Positions 1-7,203 of a DNA stretch of 24,447 nt are shown in pieces; the stretch's first letter is position 1, and every line of letters starts with the position of its first letter. This stretch comes from a virus, in IMG/VR virus record IMGVR_UViG_3300010885_030499, positions 1 to 24,447 of that record. The stretch is one strand, 5' to 3'. Position numbers and translations under genes: made by a program. Under the pieces are notes generated by a model, which made no database searches, was not told the origin of the DNA, and worked only from the letters and a program-made list of their open reading frames with translations.

Positions 1-183
1 CATATGGGATTGCTTTAACAAAAAAAGCATATCATAGTCATTATCTATTTTCTGTGCCTGTTTAACCGATATAATCACACCTAGCGTATCACCATCTTTT
101 ATATAAAATGATGGATATTTCAACTGTGCCTTTAAGGATGACATAGATATAATTGTAATTAATGTAATTAGTAGTTTCTTCAT
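1..183 (-). CDS. Secreted small protein, 3' end outside window; possible outer spanin partner
   Basis: The visible 61 codons begin MKKLLITLITIISMSSLKAQ, a clear Sec signal peptide: positive start, hydrophobic core and a KAQ cleavage site of the kind common in Bacteroidota. The mature part begins LKYPSF and carries GDTLGVIISVKQAQKIDNDY. The reading frame runs off the left edge. The start lies one base after the stop of the membrane-anchored coiled-coil gene at 185-649, so the two are probably translationally coupled. A membrane-anchored coiled coil followed by an exported small protein is the arrangement of inner and outer spanins (Rz/Rz1, T4 PseT.2/PseT.3). However, I see no lipobox cysteine, so it is not a typical outer-spanin lipoprotein. 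The export signal is certain; the lysis role is inference. Confidence 0.75.
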   Translation of the reverse strand, partial: MKKLLITLITIISMSSLKAQLKYPSFYIKDGDTLGVIISVKQAQKIDNDYDMLFLLKQSHM

Positions 184-184
184 A

Positions 185-649
185 TTATTTATTTATTTTT
201 TCACCTAATGATGACAACAAACTATCACCTGTTCTTTTAACAGGATTTTGTTGTATTTTTAGCATTTGTGAATTGATGGTATTAACACTATTCTTAATCT
301 GACTTAATTGAGTATTTGACTTTGATAAATTAGACTCAATCTGAGTTATTCTACTATCAATAGCTTCTAACTCAGCCACCCTTGCCGCAGTGTTCTTTTC
401 AAGTACCACATATTTAGTTGACATACTATCCAGACTATATTTAATAGCATTTCTATCTTTTTTAATATCCTCTATATCAGCTTTTAACTTATCATTTTCT
501 TTCTTATATTTATCACCAGAGAAAAAGTGTAGATATACAAATATCATGATTACAATACAAGCGCCTATGATGTATAGTGGGTTTAAAGACTTTAACACCG
601 ACTTAACAGCCGACATCAAACTTTTTATTATATTAAGTATATTTTCCAT
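185..649 (-). CDS. Membrane-anchored coiled-coil protein, possible inner spanin
   Basis: This 154-aa protein has an amphipathic N-terminus, one transmembrane segment at about residues 25-43 (LYIIGACIVIMIFVYLHFF) and then a long charged coiled coil at about 47-135 rich in K, E, S and N, with no catalytic motif. That topology (short cytoplasmic end, one membrane span, long periplasmic coiled coil) fits an inner-membrane spanin subunit, which fuses the inner and outer membranes at lysis. The next gene on this strand encodes an exported small protein one base downstream, which supports a two-gene lysis module. I cannot identify the family by sequence, and a tail or membrane-structure role is also possible. 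The start at 649 faces the promoter of the divergent gene at 738. Confidence 0.75.
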   Translation of the reverse strand: MENILNIIKSLMSAVKSVLKSLNPLYIIGACIVIMIFVYLHFFSGDKYKKENDKLKADIEDIKKDRNAIKYSLDSMSTKYVVLEKNTAARVAELEAIDSRITQIESNLSKSNTQLSQIKNSVNTINSQMLKIQQNPVKRTGDSLLSSLGEKINK

Positions 650-653
650 AAAA

Positions 654-685
654 TTTGGTTTTTTTTAAAAACTTGACTATATTTG
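654..685 (+). promoter_or_regulatory. Bacteroidota vegetative promoter
   Basis: TTTG at 654-657 and TATATTTG at 678-685 are separated by exactly 20 nt, matching the Bacteroidota primary-sigma consensus TTTG-N19-21-TAnnTTTG. Transcription would start near 692 and leave a leader of about 45 nt before the ATG at 738. This gene is therefore probably read by unmodified host polymerase, i.e. early. Confidence 0.75.
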
Positions 686-737
686 TATTATATATATCAA
701 AAAGTATTTACTACCTTTCACAAAAAAATTTAATAAA

Positions 738-1247
738 ATGATAGACAAAATTATATCCTTTGACTTCGATGGTACATTAATAATGACACCAACGCCAGAA
801 ATAGGTGAGCCACAATGGGAAAAAGCCACAGGGTTATCCTTTCAAGGAAGAGGATGGTGGGGAAATCCAGAGTCATTAAATACTAAAGTATTTTATCCAC
901 CAGTAAACGGATGGGTGTACAAGTTTTTTGATAAATATATCAATGATAAAACAGCATATACATTTATAGCAACTGGTAGACTTGCGAGATTAGAAACTCA
1001 GGTTAAAAAGGTTTTAAGATTGCATGATATAGATTGTGATGTTTATTGTAATACTGGCGGTGAAACATTCAATTTTAAATGTCGTTTATTCGAGAGACTT
1101 ATGAGAGAGAATCCAACAGCAAAAGAACTCATCATGTTTGATGACCGGGAATCACACCTGATACAGTTTGAAGTTTGGGCCAAGAAACAATCTATAAAAG
1201 TAACTATTATCGATGTTATTCGCAAGACAACCAAAATAATTAATTAG
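738..1247 (+). CDS. HAD-superfamily phosphatase-like protein, Swiss-Army-Knife RNA-repair type
   Basis: This 169-aa protein has all four HAD motifs: DFDGT with the nucleophile D9 and acid D11, T79 in IATGR (motif II), K114 (motif III) and FDDRE with D135/D136 (motif IV). The insertion just after motif I, with TPTP at 17-20, GRGWWGNP at 37-44 and GWVYKFF at 58-64, matches what I recall of the HAD domain found in Swiss-Army-Knife RNA repair proteins (HAD_SAK_1). Such domains are thought to act on phosphorylated nucleic-acid ends, so a 3'-phosphatase or tRNA-repair role is plausible, comparable in idea to T4 PseT. The family call comes from memory and the substrate is inference. It is the first gene of the plus-strand cluster and is expressed from a host-type promoter, which suggests early function. 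Confidence 0.85.
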   Translation: MIDKIISFDFDGTLIMTPTPEIGEPQWEKATGLSFQGRGWWGNPESLNTKVFYPPVNGWVYKFFDKYINDKTAYTFIATGRLARLETQVKKVLRLHDIDCDVYCNTGGETFNFKCRLFERLMRENPTAKELIMFDDRESHLIQFEVWAKKQSIKVTIIDVIRKTTKIIN

Positions 1248-1264
1248 ATGATAGAGAGGAGCAC

Positions 1265-1280
1265 TTTTTCAATATATACT
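1265..1280 (+). promoter_or_regulatory. Late-promoter-like motif before the HNH gene
   Basis: TTTTTCAATATATACT lies 14 nt before the ATG at 1295. It differs from the window consensus TTTTTAATATATACT by one inserted C. Confidence 0.5.
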
Positions 1281-1294
1281 AAAAAAGTTTTATT

Positions 1295-1942
1295 ATGTCT
1301 GATGATGAAAGAAAGGAAAAGAAAAGATTGTATGATAAGGAGTATAGAAAGAAAAATAAAGAAAAGTTAAATAAGCTAAAGAGAAGGTGGGCTATTGAAA
1401 ATCCCGATAGAGTTAAAGAGAGTAGATTGAAAGGTATAGATGCTAAAAAAGTAACTGACCGGAAATATGCTACTGAAAATGTTGAGAAGTTAAATGAGAT
1501 AAAAAGGAAATGGGCTAAAAATAATCCAGATAAAGTAAAAGCATCAAGTCTGAAATACCATAAGAGTAAAATGTCAAATGATAAACTTTATAGGCTTAAA
1601 CATATAATAAGTAATATTATTAGAGATGCAATAAAAAGAAAAGGATATTCGAAGAGGTATAAAAGTGCTGATATATTAGGATGCACTATAAGTGAGTTTA
1701 AGATATATCTAGAGTCTAAATTTGAGGACTGGATGACATGGGAAAATTATGGAAATCCATTAGACGGTATTTATGAAGTAAATAAGACTTGGGATATTGA
1801 TCATATCATACCACTAAATAACGCACTAACAGAGGAGGATATTATTAAGTTAAGTAACTATACAAATTTACAACCATTGTGTAGCTATTACAATAGATTT
1901 ATTAAAAAAGATAGAATTTGTATAGATGAAAAAGACAATTAA
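1295..1942 (+). CDS. HNH endonuclease, probably a free-standing homing endonuclease
   Basis: The C-terminal third of this 215-aa protein is an HNH nuclease fold: WDIDHIIPL with D169-H170, N191 in the NLQPLC segment and N200 in the last helix (the HNN variant). The DNA-binding N-terminus has two degenerate lysine-rich repeats at about residues 12-45 and 56-85, each with KLN(K/E)(L/I)KR(R/K)WA followed by (E/N)NPD(R/K)VK. Such repeats are common in phage HNH proteins. It lies between a HAD gene and ClpS with no visible interrupted gene or intron, so it looks like a free-standing mobile endonuclease. It overlaps the next gene by 17 nt in another frame. It could instead act as a nicking enzyme in DNA metabolism or packaging, but the repeats favour the mobile type. 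Confidence 0.88.
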   Translation: MSDDERKEKKRLYDKEYRKKNKEKLNKLKRRWAIENPDRVKESRLKGIDAKKVTDRKYATENVEKLNEIKRKWAKNNPDKVKASSLKYHKSKMSNDKLYRLKHIISNIIRDAIKRKGYSKRYKSADILGCTISEFKIYLESKFEDWMTWENYGNPLDGIYEVNKTWDIDHIIPLNNALTEEDIIKLSNYTNLQPLCSYYNRFIKKDRICIDEKDN

Positions 1943-2129
1943 GGCTAGCATAAAAATAAATGAAGATAACTCAATTAATTTATCTCTGATATGTAGAGAG
2001 TGTGGATCAACAATTGAAATCAACAATGAATCATTAGTATGTGAGAGCGATTGTCAACATGATAGTACACCTATTAGCGAAATTATAAACATATTCGATA
2101 AATCAAGAATCACTGAAAATAATATATAG
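1926..2129 (+). CDS. Small predicted zinc-binding protein
   Basis: This 67-aa protein of no family I recognise has four cysteines spaced like a zinc ribbon: C23-x2-C26 (CREC) and C39-x3-C43 (CESDC), followed by H45. The start ATG lies inside the end of the HNH gene (17-nt overlap), and the stop comes three bases before the ClpS start. It therefore sits in a tight plus-strand run HNH, zinc protein, ClpS. Small phage zinc-ribbon proteins often bind nucleic acid or host proteins, but nothing here points to a target. Confidence 0.65.
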   Translation: MKKTIKASIKINEDNSINLSLICRECGSTIEINNESLVCESDCQHDSTPISEIINIFDKSRITENNI

Positions 2130-2132
2130 AAA

Positions 2133-2414
2133 ATGGCAACAATTACTAAAGAACAAACATCAACGAAATTAAAAGAATTATTAAGTGAACCATATATTCT
2201 ATGGCTACATAACGATGACTATAATTCATTTGATTGGGTTATTCAATGTCTAATGAAAATATGCGGACATGAGCAAAGTCAGGCGGAGCAATGCGCACAT
2301 CTCGTTCACTTTACAGGTAAATGTGATGTGAAGAGAGGGGATAAGGAGAAAATTACAGAAATGTATAATAAACTAAAAGCCGCCAGACTAACAGTAACTA
2401 TGGATGTTGCTTAA
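2133..2414 (+). CDS. clpS: ClpS-like N-degron adaptor for the Clp protease
   Basis: This 93-aa protein is close to the usual ClpS length and aligns along its whole core. LHNDDYNSFDWVIQCLMKIC (residues 25-44) carries the N-degron pocket residues N27 and D28, and H59 (LVHFTGKC) corresponds to the pocket histidine H66 of E. coli ClpS. The EQAEQCAHLVH-type helix and the GKCDVK turn resemble cellular Bacteroidota ClpS. The position of the E. coli gatekeeper M40 is F33 here. ClpS docks on the ClpA/ClpC N-domain and delivers proteins with destabilising N-termini. A phage copy could redirect the host N-end rule, or bind and protect substrates. It ends 2 nt before a bidirectional terminator. The upstream sequence AATAATATATAG may be a weak late promoter. 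Family assignment is firm; the purpose is inference. Confidence 0.9.
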   Translation: MATITKEQTSTKLKELLSEPYILWLHNDDYNSFDWVIQCLMKICGHEQSQAEQCAHLVHFTGKCDVKRGDKEKITEMYNKLKAARLTVTMDVA

Positions 2415-2416
2415 AT

Positions 2417-2449
2417 AAAAAATGTGATCAATTGATCACATTTTTTTTA
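2417..2449. terminator. Bidirectional hairpin terminator
   Basis: The perfect palindrome TGTGATCAATTGATCACA (2423-2440) is flanked by A6 on the left and T8 on the right. It lies between the convergent clpS gene and the minus-strand gene ending at 2447, so it should stop transcription from both sides. Confidence 0.88.
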
Positions 2450-2896
2450 TAACCTAAACCAATTAAAGTCTTTCAATAATTGTTCTAACCCCTCTATTGA
2501 ATCACATTTAAAAAAGATATCTTCCTCTTCGGAGCCTGGTACAAATTGGGTCAAGCTATAATTATCCTCAATATAGGCACCAACAGTAACAAAGAACCAG
2601 TCATCTATTATCTTTACAATAGATAAGTATATGTTTGGTTTACTAGACTTTATTTCTATAAAATGTTTATCAGTTTGTCCTATCGGGCAAACTATATGTT
2701 TCCTAACGTTTAGTGGTGTGTACTTTTTAATAATATCTAATTCCTTTCGAGTGAAATCCGCCCATATCTTACTTATTGTTTCTAGTCTTGCCGGTTCATC
2801 TTTATATAGGTAAATACCAATCACGCTTAAATCGTCCTCATCTATCTCCTTATATAGTTTCTCAGTAGATTCATTAAACTTCCTTATATGTTTCAT
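2447..2896 (-). CDS. Putative capsid-targeted late protein, member of the three-paralog CD(Q/S)-GL family
   Basis: This 149-aa protein begins MKHIRKFNE|S, the N-terminal signature shared by nine proteins here and resembling the T4 capsid-targeting sequence. The bar marks the predicted prohead-protease cut. Next comes LYKEIDEDDL (14-23), then a mixed alpha/beta domain ending in DDWFFV (98-103) and FFKCDSIEGLEQLL (128-141). The same order of elements appears in the genes at 19193 and 21180, so the three are paralogs. No catalytic residues are evident. It is led by a strong late-promoter-like motif three bases from the ATG, and that motif overlaps the terminase stop. If the signal reading is right, this is a head-internal protein; otherwise it is an unknown late protein. 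Confidence 0.85.
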   Translation of the reverse strand: MKHIRKFNESTEKLYKEIDEDDLSVIGIYLYKDEPARLETISKIWADFTRKELDIIKKYTPLNVRKHIVCPIGQTDKHFIEIKSSKPNIYLSIVKIIDDWFFVTVGAYIEDNYSLTQFVPGSEEEDIFFKCDSIEGLEQLLKDFNWFRL

Positions 2897-2897
2897 A

Positions 2898-2913
2898 AAC
2901 TATATATTAAATT
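2898..2913 (-). promoter_or_regulatory. Late-promoter-like motif for the gene at 2447-2896
   Basis: On the minus strand this reads AATTTAATATATAGTT and is followed at once by the ATG at 2896. It overlaps the stop codon of the terminase gene upstream. Confidence 0.5.
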
Positions 2914-5048
2914 CCAAACCATGTATTTCCGTAGCTATTATTCTTATATTGACTCATAAATTTTCTTTGTCTATTTATATTAATAATGGAAGAGTAATCA
3001 GCAGCCTCTCTATAATCAATTGACTTCAAAATAGAATTAAAGTAATTTAATTTGTCTTTAGGAATATAACTATTCGCATAATCTTCAACCATCTCTCGAT
3101 AATCATTCTTAGCAAATACACTTGAGGCATCAACCAGTGTCATCGTTGTATCATCATTACCAATATCTGCCGCATATCTTACATTACCTGCCGTAGTTAT
3201 ATGTTTAACAAACGTTGTTATCTCTCGAATATTATCCTCATTATTAATGATAAAGTTTTTCTTATCCATTGCTTCCTGATATTCCTTTACTAATAAGTTT
3301 TTGTTATCATTTACCTTTAATCCCAATTTTTCCTCAATCGCATCAGATCTATGCTTATACTTAAAGAATATACTGGATCCATAATTGTTGTTACCATCAA
3401 ATATATTAGGTAGATGAGCAAGAAACTCATTACCATAACTATTAATTTCTAAAACCGCCTTAAAGTTATCAAAATTAAAATACTCAAACATCAATAGATA
3501 GAATATTTCAGCCAATTGCTTAACCGATACCAAGTTTGATCTAAACATACCTATTTGTGTTAGACAGAAGAAATCACTCATATGTGTATAGGTATGCTTC
3601 TGTGATTCAATAACATCATCAGGCTTCTTACCTAACCTAAATATATTAATAACCGAGAAATCTTGCCCCAATCCTTCTGATATATCGATTGATACAATTC
3701 CCTTTATTGAATTTCTTTGTATAGGCATAAATAGCTCATCATCATCAACCCATTTTAAATCTGAATAAGAGAACTTTAATTTTCTATCAAATTCATATAT
3801 CTGTTCAAATTTATAAGGTTTTTTATTTTTCAGCAGATTCTCAATAATACTCTCGTTTAAAAGTGATCTACTTGAGTTTATGAAACGCAATTCATACTCT
3901 TGGTTAAAGGCATCTTCACCACCAATGTTTCTAACCGCATCCTCTTTCCAAGTTGTTGTTTCTGAAACCGCTTGTATTGGTACCTCTAATCCTTCTTTAT
4001 CTATAAACTGAAATGATTTAGATAATACCTCTGTACAGACATCATTATTATAAACTAATATAACATCCTTTTCAAGATCACTATACCATTTCATTTCCAA
4101 CTTTGTCAATCCCCCAAATGTTTCTTTAACTTGCTCAAATATTTCCTCTTTTGTCATATTATAAGCATGTAGCTTATTAGCATATAATCTATAATAAGTA
4201 ACAAATCTACCTTCAACTTGATACCAATATACTCTCATCGCTTTAAAGTTATTCTTTAAAACATCACCATCAACCCTTTCCGCATCAGTAAGTAGCTTAT
4301 GGAATAAGTTCATACCATTTGGTGTTGATGTTATTATTATTTTAGAGTTCTCAACCGCCGAAACAACCGGATAAACAGCCGTGTAGTACGGCTCAATTAT
4401 ATTAGAAGGGATATGTGCAAACTCATCCAGATATAAAAAGTCAATAGTAAAACCAATTGCTGGTGTTTTACTTCTAGCAGCAGATTTAATTCTACATCCA
4501 TTCTCAAATATCATTGTTCTTTGACTCCAGTTCTTAATACCTGCTTTTAAAAAGAAAGGTAGATTAACATATATTGATTTAATCTTATCTATGATCTCAA
4601 TTGTTGTACCAGCTACGTTAGCAACAATCATAATATTTTTATCATTATTAAATGTGATAAAGTGTAGCATGGTAATCGCAGCATTAACTGTTTTACCTGC
4701 TTGCCTACTAGCACATAATATACTAAACCTATTCTTTGTATATAAATCTAATATATCTTTCTGATAGTCACGTAATCTGATATTACCAATGCTACCATCT
4801 TCTCTCTTTACTTTACAGTATTTCTCAGCAAAATAATGTATATCTAATTTACATCTAATATATTCTTGAATTTCATCTTCTGATAATGCGAATGTTATAC
4901 CACTTCTCCTAACACCGACTTCATTTTTAAACCACGGGTTCTGATAACGTTTGATTATATATCCATCCGATATTTGTTGTGTTATATCCACAATATTCTT
5001 ACTTGTGAATATAAATTTCTTCTCTGATTCTTTTTTAGCAACTGCCAT
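2907..5048 (-). CDS. terL: Terminase large subunit (T4 gp17-like)
   Basis: This 713-aa protein is the DNA-packaging motor ATPase and headful nuclease. The ATPase domain shows RDYQKDIL (93-100), Walker A SRQAGKT (114-120), Walker B FLYLDE (204-209) and the coupling motif STPNG (241-245). The C-terminal RNase-H-like nuclease shows its acidic residues in IVSIDISEG, AVLEINSYG and DDTTMTLVDASS, matching the D/E/D triad of gp17. T4 gp17 is 610 aa, so this one is about 100 aa longer, with an extended region between the domains. It would dock on the portal and pump DNA into the prohead. It lies on the minus strand, opposite sheath and tube, whereas T4 genes 16 to 19 are codirectional. The 55-nt gap to the divergent gene holds an AT motif usable on both strands. 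Confidence 0.95.
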   Translation of the reverse strand: MAVAKKESEKKFIFTSKNIVDITQQISDGYIIKRYQNPWFKNEVGVRRSGITFALSEDEIQEYIRCKLDIHYFAEKYCKVKREDGSIGNIRLRDYQKDILDLYTKNRFSILCASRQAGKTVNAAITMLHFITFNNDKNIMIVANVAGTTIEIIDKIKSIYVNLPFFLKAGIKNWSQRTMIFENGCRIKSAARSKTPAIGFTIDFLYLDEFAHIPSNIIEPYYTAVYPVVSAVENSKIIITSTPNGMNLFHKLLTDAERVDGDVLKNNFKAMRVYWYQVEGRFVTYYRLYANKLHAYNMTKEEIFEQVKETFGGLTKLEMKWYSDLEKDVILVYNNDVCTEVLSKSFQFIDKEGLEVPIQAVSETTTWKEDAVRNIGGEDAFNQEYELRFINSSRSLLNESIIENLLKNKKPYKFEQIYEFDRKLKFSYSDLKWVDDDELFMPIQRNSIKGIVSIDISEGLGQDFSVINIFRLGKKPDDVIESQKHTYTHMSDFFCLTQIGMFRSNLVSVKQLAEIFYLLMFEYFNFDNFKAVLEINSYGNEFLAHLPNIFDGNNNYGSSIFFKYKHRSDAIEEKLGLKVNDNKNLLVKEYQEAMDKKNFIINNEDNIREITTFVKHITTAGNVRYAADIGNDDTTMTLVDASSVFAKNDYREMVEDYANSYIPKDKLNYFNSILKSIDYREAADYSSIININRQRKFMSQYKNNSYGNTWFGI

Positions 5049-5069
5049 AATTAAAAGGGATAACCATTT

Positions 5070-5085
5070 TTTAAATATATATAGA
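5070..5085. promoter_or_regulatory. Divergent late-promoter-like element between terL and the helical gene
   Basis: TTTAAATATATATAG reads as a late-like motif toward the ATG at 5104, and its complement CTATATATATTTAAA points toward terL at 5048. The element is nearly self-complementary, so one site may serve both genes. Confidence 0.4.
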
Positions 5086-5103
5086 AAAATAACGTATTCC
5101 TTT

Positions 5104-5715
5104 ATGAATAAGGATAAAAAGATTAATGAATTACAGAATGAATTCGAGAGAATTCAAGAAAGTACTGAGATAGATGTTTCAAGGTACCTAGCAAAAAAAG
5201 ATGACCTACCTGATTTAGGTGAGATTCAGATATATGATTATGATCAAGATTTAACAGAATCAACAGACCAAGCTCTTAAATTATTAGAAAGCTTAGTTGA
5301 TTTATATTTAGGTGATTCTAAAAGAATTGCTGAACACAATTATATTAAAAATAAGATGAGAGAGGATGCTGCGATATATGCAGAAACTATATTCTTATCA
5401 AGAATGACTAGAAAAAATTTCCTTACCCAACTTAGACAGGTGGATAACGGAGATAACTCTGCTAGAATGCACGAGGTGGTTAACCAAACTATTGGACAAA
5501 TAAGAGAGAATTCTAAGTTCTCATCAAACCAAAGGACTGAATTAGAAAAATTTTACAAAGAAATTAGAAAGGATATGGGTCTGAATGAGATGGCAGAATC
5601 CGCACCTCCAGTTGAATTAGATGAAGATGAAATAGACAATAAGGAAAAGACTAAAATAATGGATGCGAGAAATCTAAATGATATGATCGATAATTATCTT
5701 AAAAAGAAGGACTAG
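5104..5715 (+). CDS. Helical protein divergent from terL, candidate small terminase
   Basis: This 203-aa protein, MNKDKKINELQNEFERIQES..., is predicted almost entirely helical and is charged, with an acidic stretch at about 176-187 (ELDEDEIDNKEK-like) and a basic C-terminal tail. I chose the ATG at 5104, just after the AT promoter motif. The open frame extends further upstream, but only as antisense of terL. The small terminase subunit usually lies next to terL and is a helical oligomer that recognises DNA and regulates gp17. Position and composition fit, but I see no clear DNA-binding motif, so this is only a candidate. Its stop overlaps the convergent HAD-like gene by 4 nt. Confidence 0.85.
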   Translation: MNKDKKINELQNEFERIQESTEIDVSRYLAKKDDLPDLGEIQIYDYDQDLTESTDQALKLLESLVDLYLGDSKRIAEHNYIKNKMREDAAIYAETIFLSRMTRKNFLTQLRQVDNGDNSARMHEVVNQTIGQIRENSKFSSNQRTELEKFYKEIRKDMGLNEMAESAPPVELDEDEIDNKEKTKIMDARNLNDMIDNYLKKKD

Positions 5716-6962
5716 CCTATAAATACATCAAATGAGATGTAACCTCTTTCTTTAAAGTCTTGTGTCGTGAAATTATCTCCGAATTCATTTTCAACTTTAG
5801 ACATCATATCTAACTTTATATCAGATGGTATCATACCTGGTTCTGTATTATATATAGTACTACCATCAGTATCAGCTAGTCTGAACCTCAACCAAACTCC
5901 TTTATTATCATAAAGATTATATAACTGGGCGGAGTTTAGTATTAACTTATAATAATTAGATATCTTAACTAATTTAGCCAATATATTATCTATCTCCTTA
6001 TTTATATAAGGTGTTGATTTAAAATTTGGAGAAACCTTTATAGTTAAAATGTCACCTTTATAGTCAACCCATGAACTAGACTTATTACTGAGTGTTCTTT
6101 TGAATTTTATATATTTACCCATATTAAACCCCTCAAATGTTTTAATAATATTATTAGGACTTATATTTAACTTATTAGTTATCTTCTTATTCATATAGTT
6201 ATCAGTTATCTGATTAACAATTAGTGTCGGACAATACTCCGATATATCTTCTTTAATAACCGACTTTAAACCATCTTCTGTTTTATTTAGTAAATATCGC
6301 AATACAGTATTACCTTCATTCATAATACACATTGTATCAGAATGCGTATCAAAATAATTTACAACATCATATCTTGTTATTTCTTCATCGATGAATTTAT
6401 CATCTTTGGTTTTATAACCAACTAAATGTTGTAAAAGAAGTCTAATTACTTTAAATCTAATCTCATCTCTATCCTGATTATAGAATGTATCAGTTATATA
6501 ATAGAAATTCTTTATTTGTAATCCATCATCTTTAAGTTTATCTTCTAACTTCTTTACAAGGTTGGTATAGTTCCTAACAGTTTGCTTTGAACATATGACA
6601 TAAATATCATCATTCGTGTTTTTAAGATGTGATATAGCATCAATCTTTATATCAAATTTCATGTTATCTATAACATCCTTATTTAGAAATTCTTGCATAG
6701 ATATACCAATATTTGCTAAACTGGTATCAGTTACCTTCAACTTAACCTTAAGTTTATTAGATAACTCATTCGGTAGCCAATATGTATGACCATTGAACTC
6801 TATTTTATTTCCCTGTTTTTTAAAAATACCATTTCTAATCAGATTGAAATCTGATTTAGATATTTTCATGATAGGAATATTTGGATTTAATTTACTTACT
6901 ATCCAAACTTTACTATCAATATCAATTAATGTATCTAAATCAAAAAAACTCGCCTTTATCAT
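5712..6962 (-). CDS. HAD-like protein with an extra C-terminal domain
   Basis: The N-terminal half of this 416-aa protein has degenerate HAD motifs: FFDLDTL with D8 and D10, S125 in YVICSKQT (motif II) and NYFDTHSDT with D205 and D209 (motif IV). A long cap-like insertion lies between motifs I and II (about 13-115). The C-terminal portion (about 275-416) has mixed beta content and is not recognised. Together with the gene at 738 it gives this window two HAD-type proteins, both possibly acting on phosphorylated nucleic acid. The ATG overlaps the stop of the upstream zinc protein as ATGA, indicating translational coupling. The HAD assignment rests on motif order and hydrophobic context. Whether it is catalytically active is not certain. 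Confidence 0.75.
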   Translation of the reverse strand: MIKASFFDLDTLIDIDSKVWIVSKLNPNIPIMKISKSDFNLIRNGIFKKQGNKIEFNGHTYWLPNELSNKLKVKLKVTDTSLANIGISMQEFLNKDVIDNMKFDIKIDAISHLKNTNDDIYVICSKQTVRNYTNLVKKLEDKLKDDGLQIKNFYYITDTFYNQDRDEIRFKVIRLLLQHLVGYKTKDDKFIDEEITRYDVVNYFDTHSDTMCIMNEGNTVLRYLLNKTEDGLKSVIKEDISEYCPTLIVNQITDNYMNKKITNKLNISPNNIIKTFEGFNMGKYIKFKRTLSNKSSSWVDYKGDILTIKVSPNFKSTPYINKEIDNILAKLVKISNYYKLILNSAQLYNLYDNKGVWLRFRLADTDGSTIYNTEPGMIPSDIKLDMMSKVENEFGDNFTTQDFKERGYISFDVFIG

Positions 6963-7180
6963 TTGTAATATTTTTTTATATTAATAGCTATTCTATGAGG
7001 CATTCCATCAAATCTACTACCTTCATATGTCTTATCTGTCCAGGATACACCACCAGATAATTCCTCATCAAATGATTTACACTTAGGACATTGTTTTGGT
7101 CTTTCTTCACCTTCTTCGATATCAACATCGAAATAACATTTACACCAAAGGTTCTTACATATTAAATTTAAAACTGCCAT
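6959..7180 (-). CDS. Small zinc-ribbon protein
   Basis: This 73-aa protein has cysteines C8, C13 and C15 at the N-terminus and C31-x2-C34 (CPKC), the pattern of a small zinc ribbon or rubredoxin-like knuckle, with an acidic linker between them. It has no further domain and a basic C-terminus (INIKKYYK). It is the first gene of a two-gene unit with the HAD-like protein (ATGA overlap), suggesting a joint role. It has one of the best late-promoter-like motifs, two bases before the ATG. Confidence 0.75.
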   Translation of the reverse strand: MAVLNLICKNLWCKCYFDVDIEEGEERPKQCPKCKSFDEELSGGVSWTDKTYEGSRFDGMPHRIAINIKKYYK

Positions 7181-7182
7181 AA

Positions 7183-7197
7183 AGTATATATTAAAAA
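7183..7197 (-). promoter_or_regulatory. Late-promoter-like motif (consensus copy)
   Basis: The minus strand reads TTTTTAATATATACT, the exact consensus of this window, ending two bases before the ATG at 7180. A leader this short implies a nearly leaderless transcript. Confidence 0.55.
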
Positions 7198-7203
7198 ATA
7201 AAT

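Noticed and set aside
1043-1234. Minus-strand open frame opposite the HAD gene
   Set aside because: It is a shadow of the catalytic HAD frame, with no family signature and no start context.
4951-5103. Upstream extension of the helical gene at 5104 through an in-frame start at 4951
   Set aside because: It is antisense to the terL N-terminus and lies upstream of the AT promoter element. The ATG at 5104 fits the spacing of other genes.
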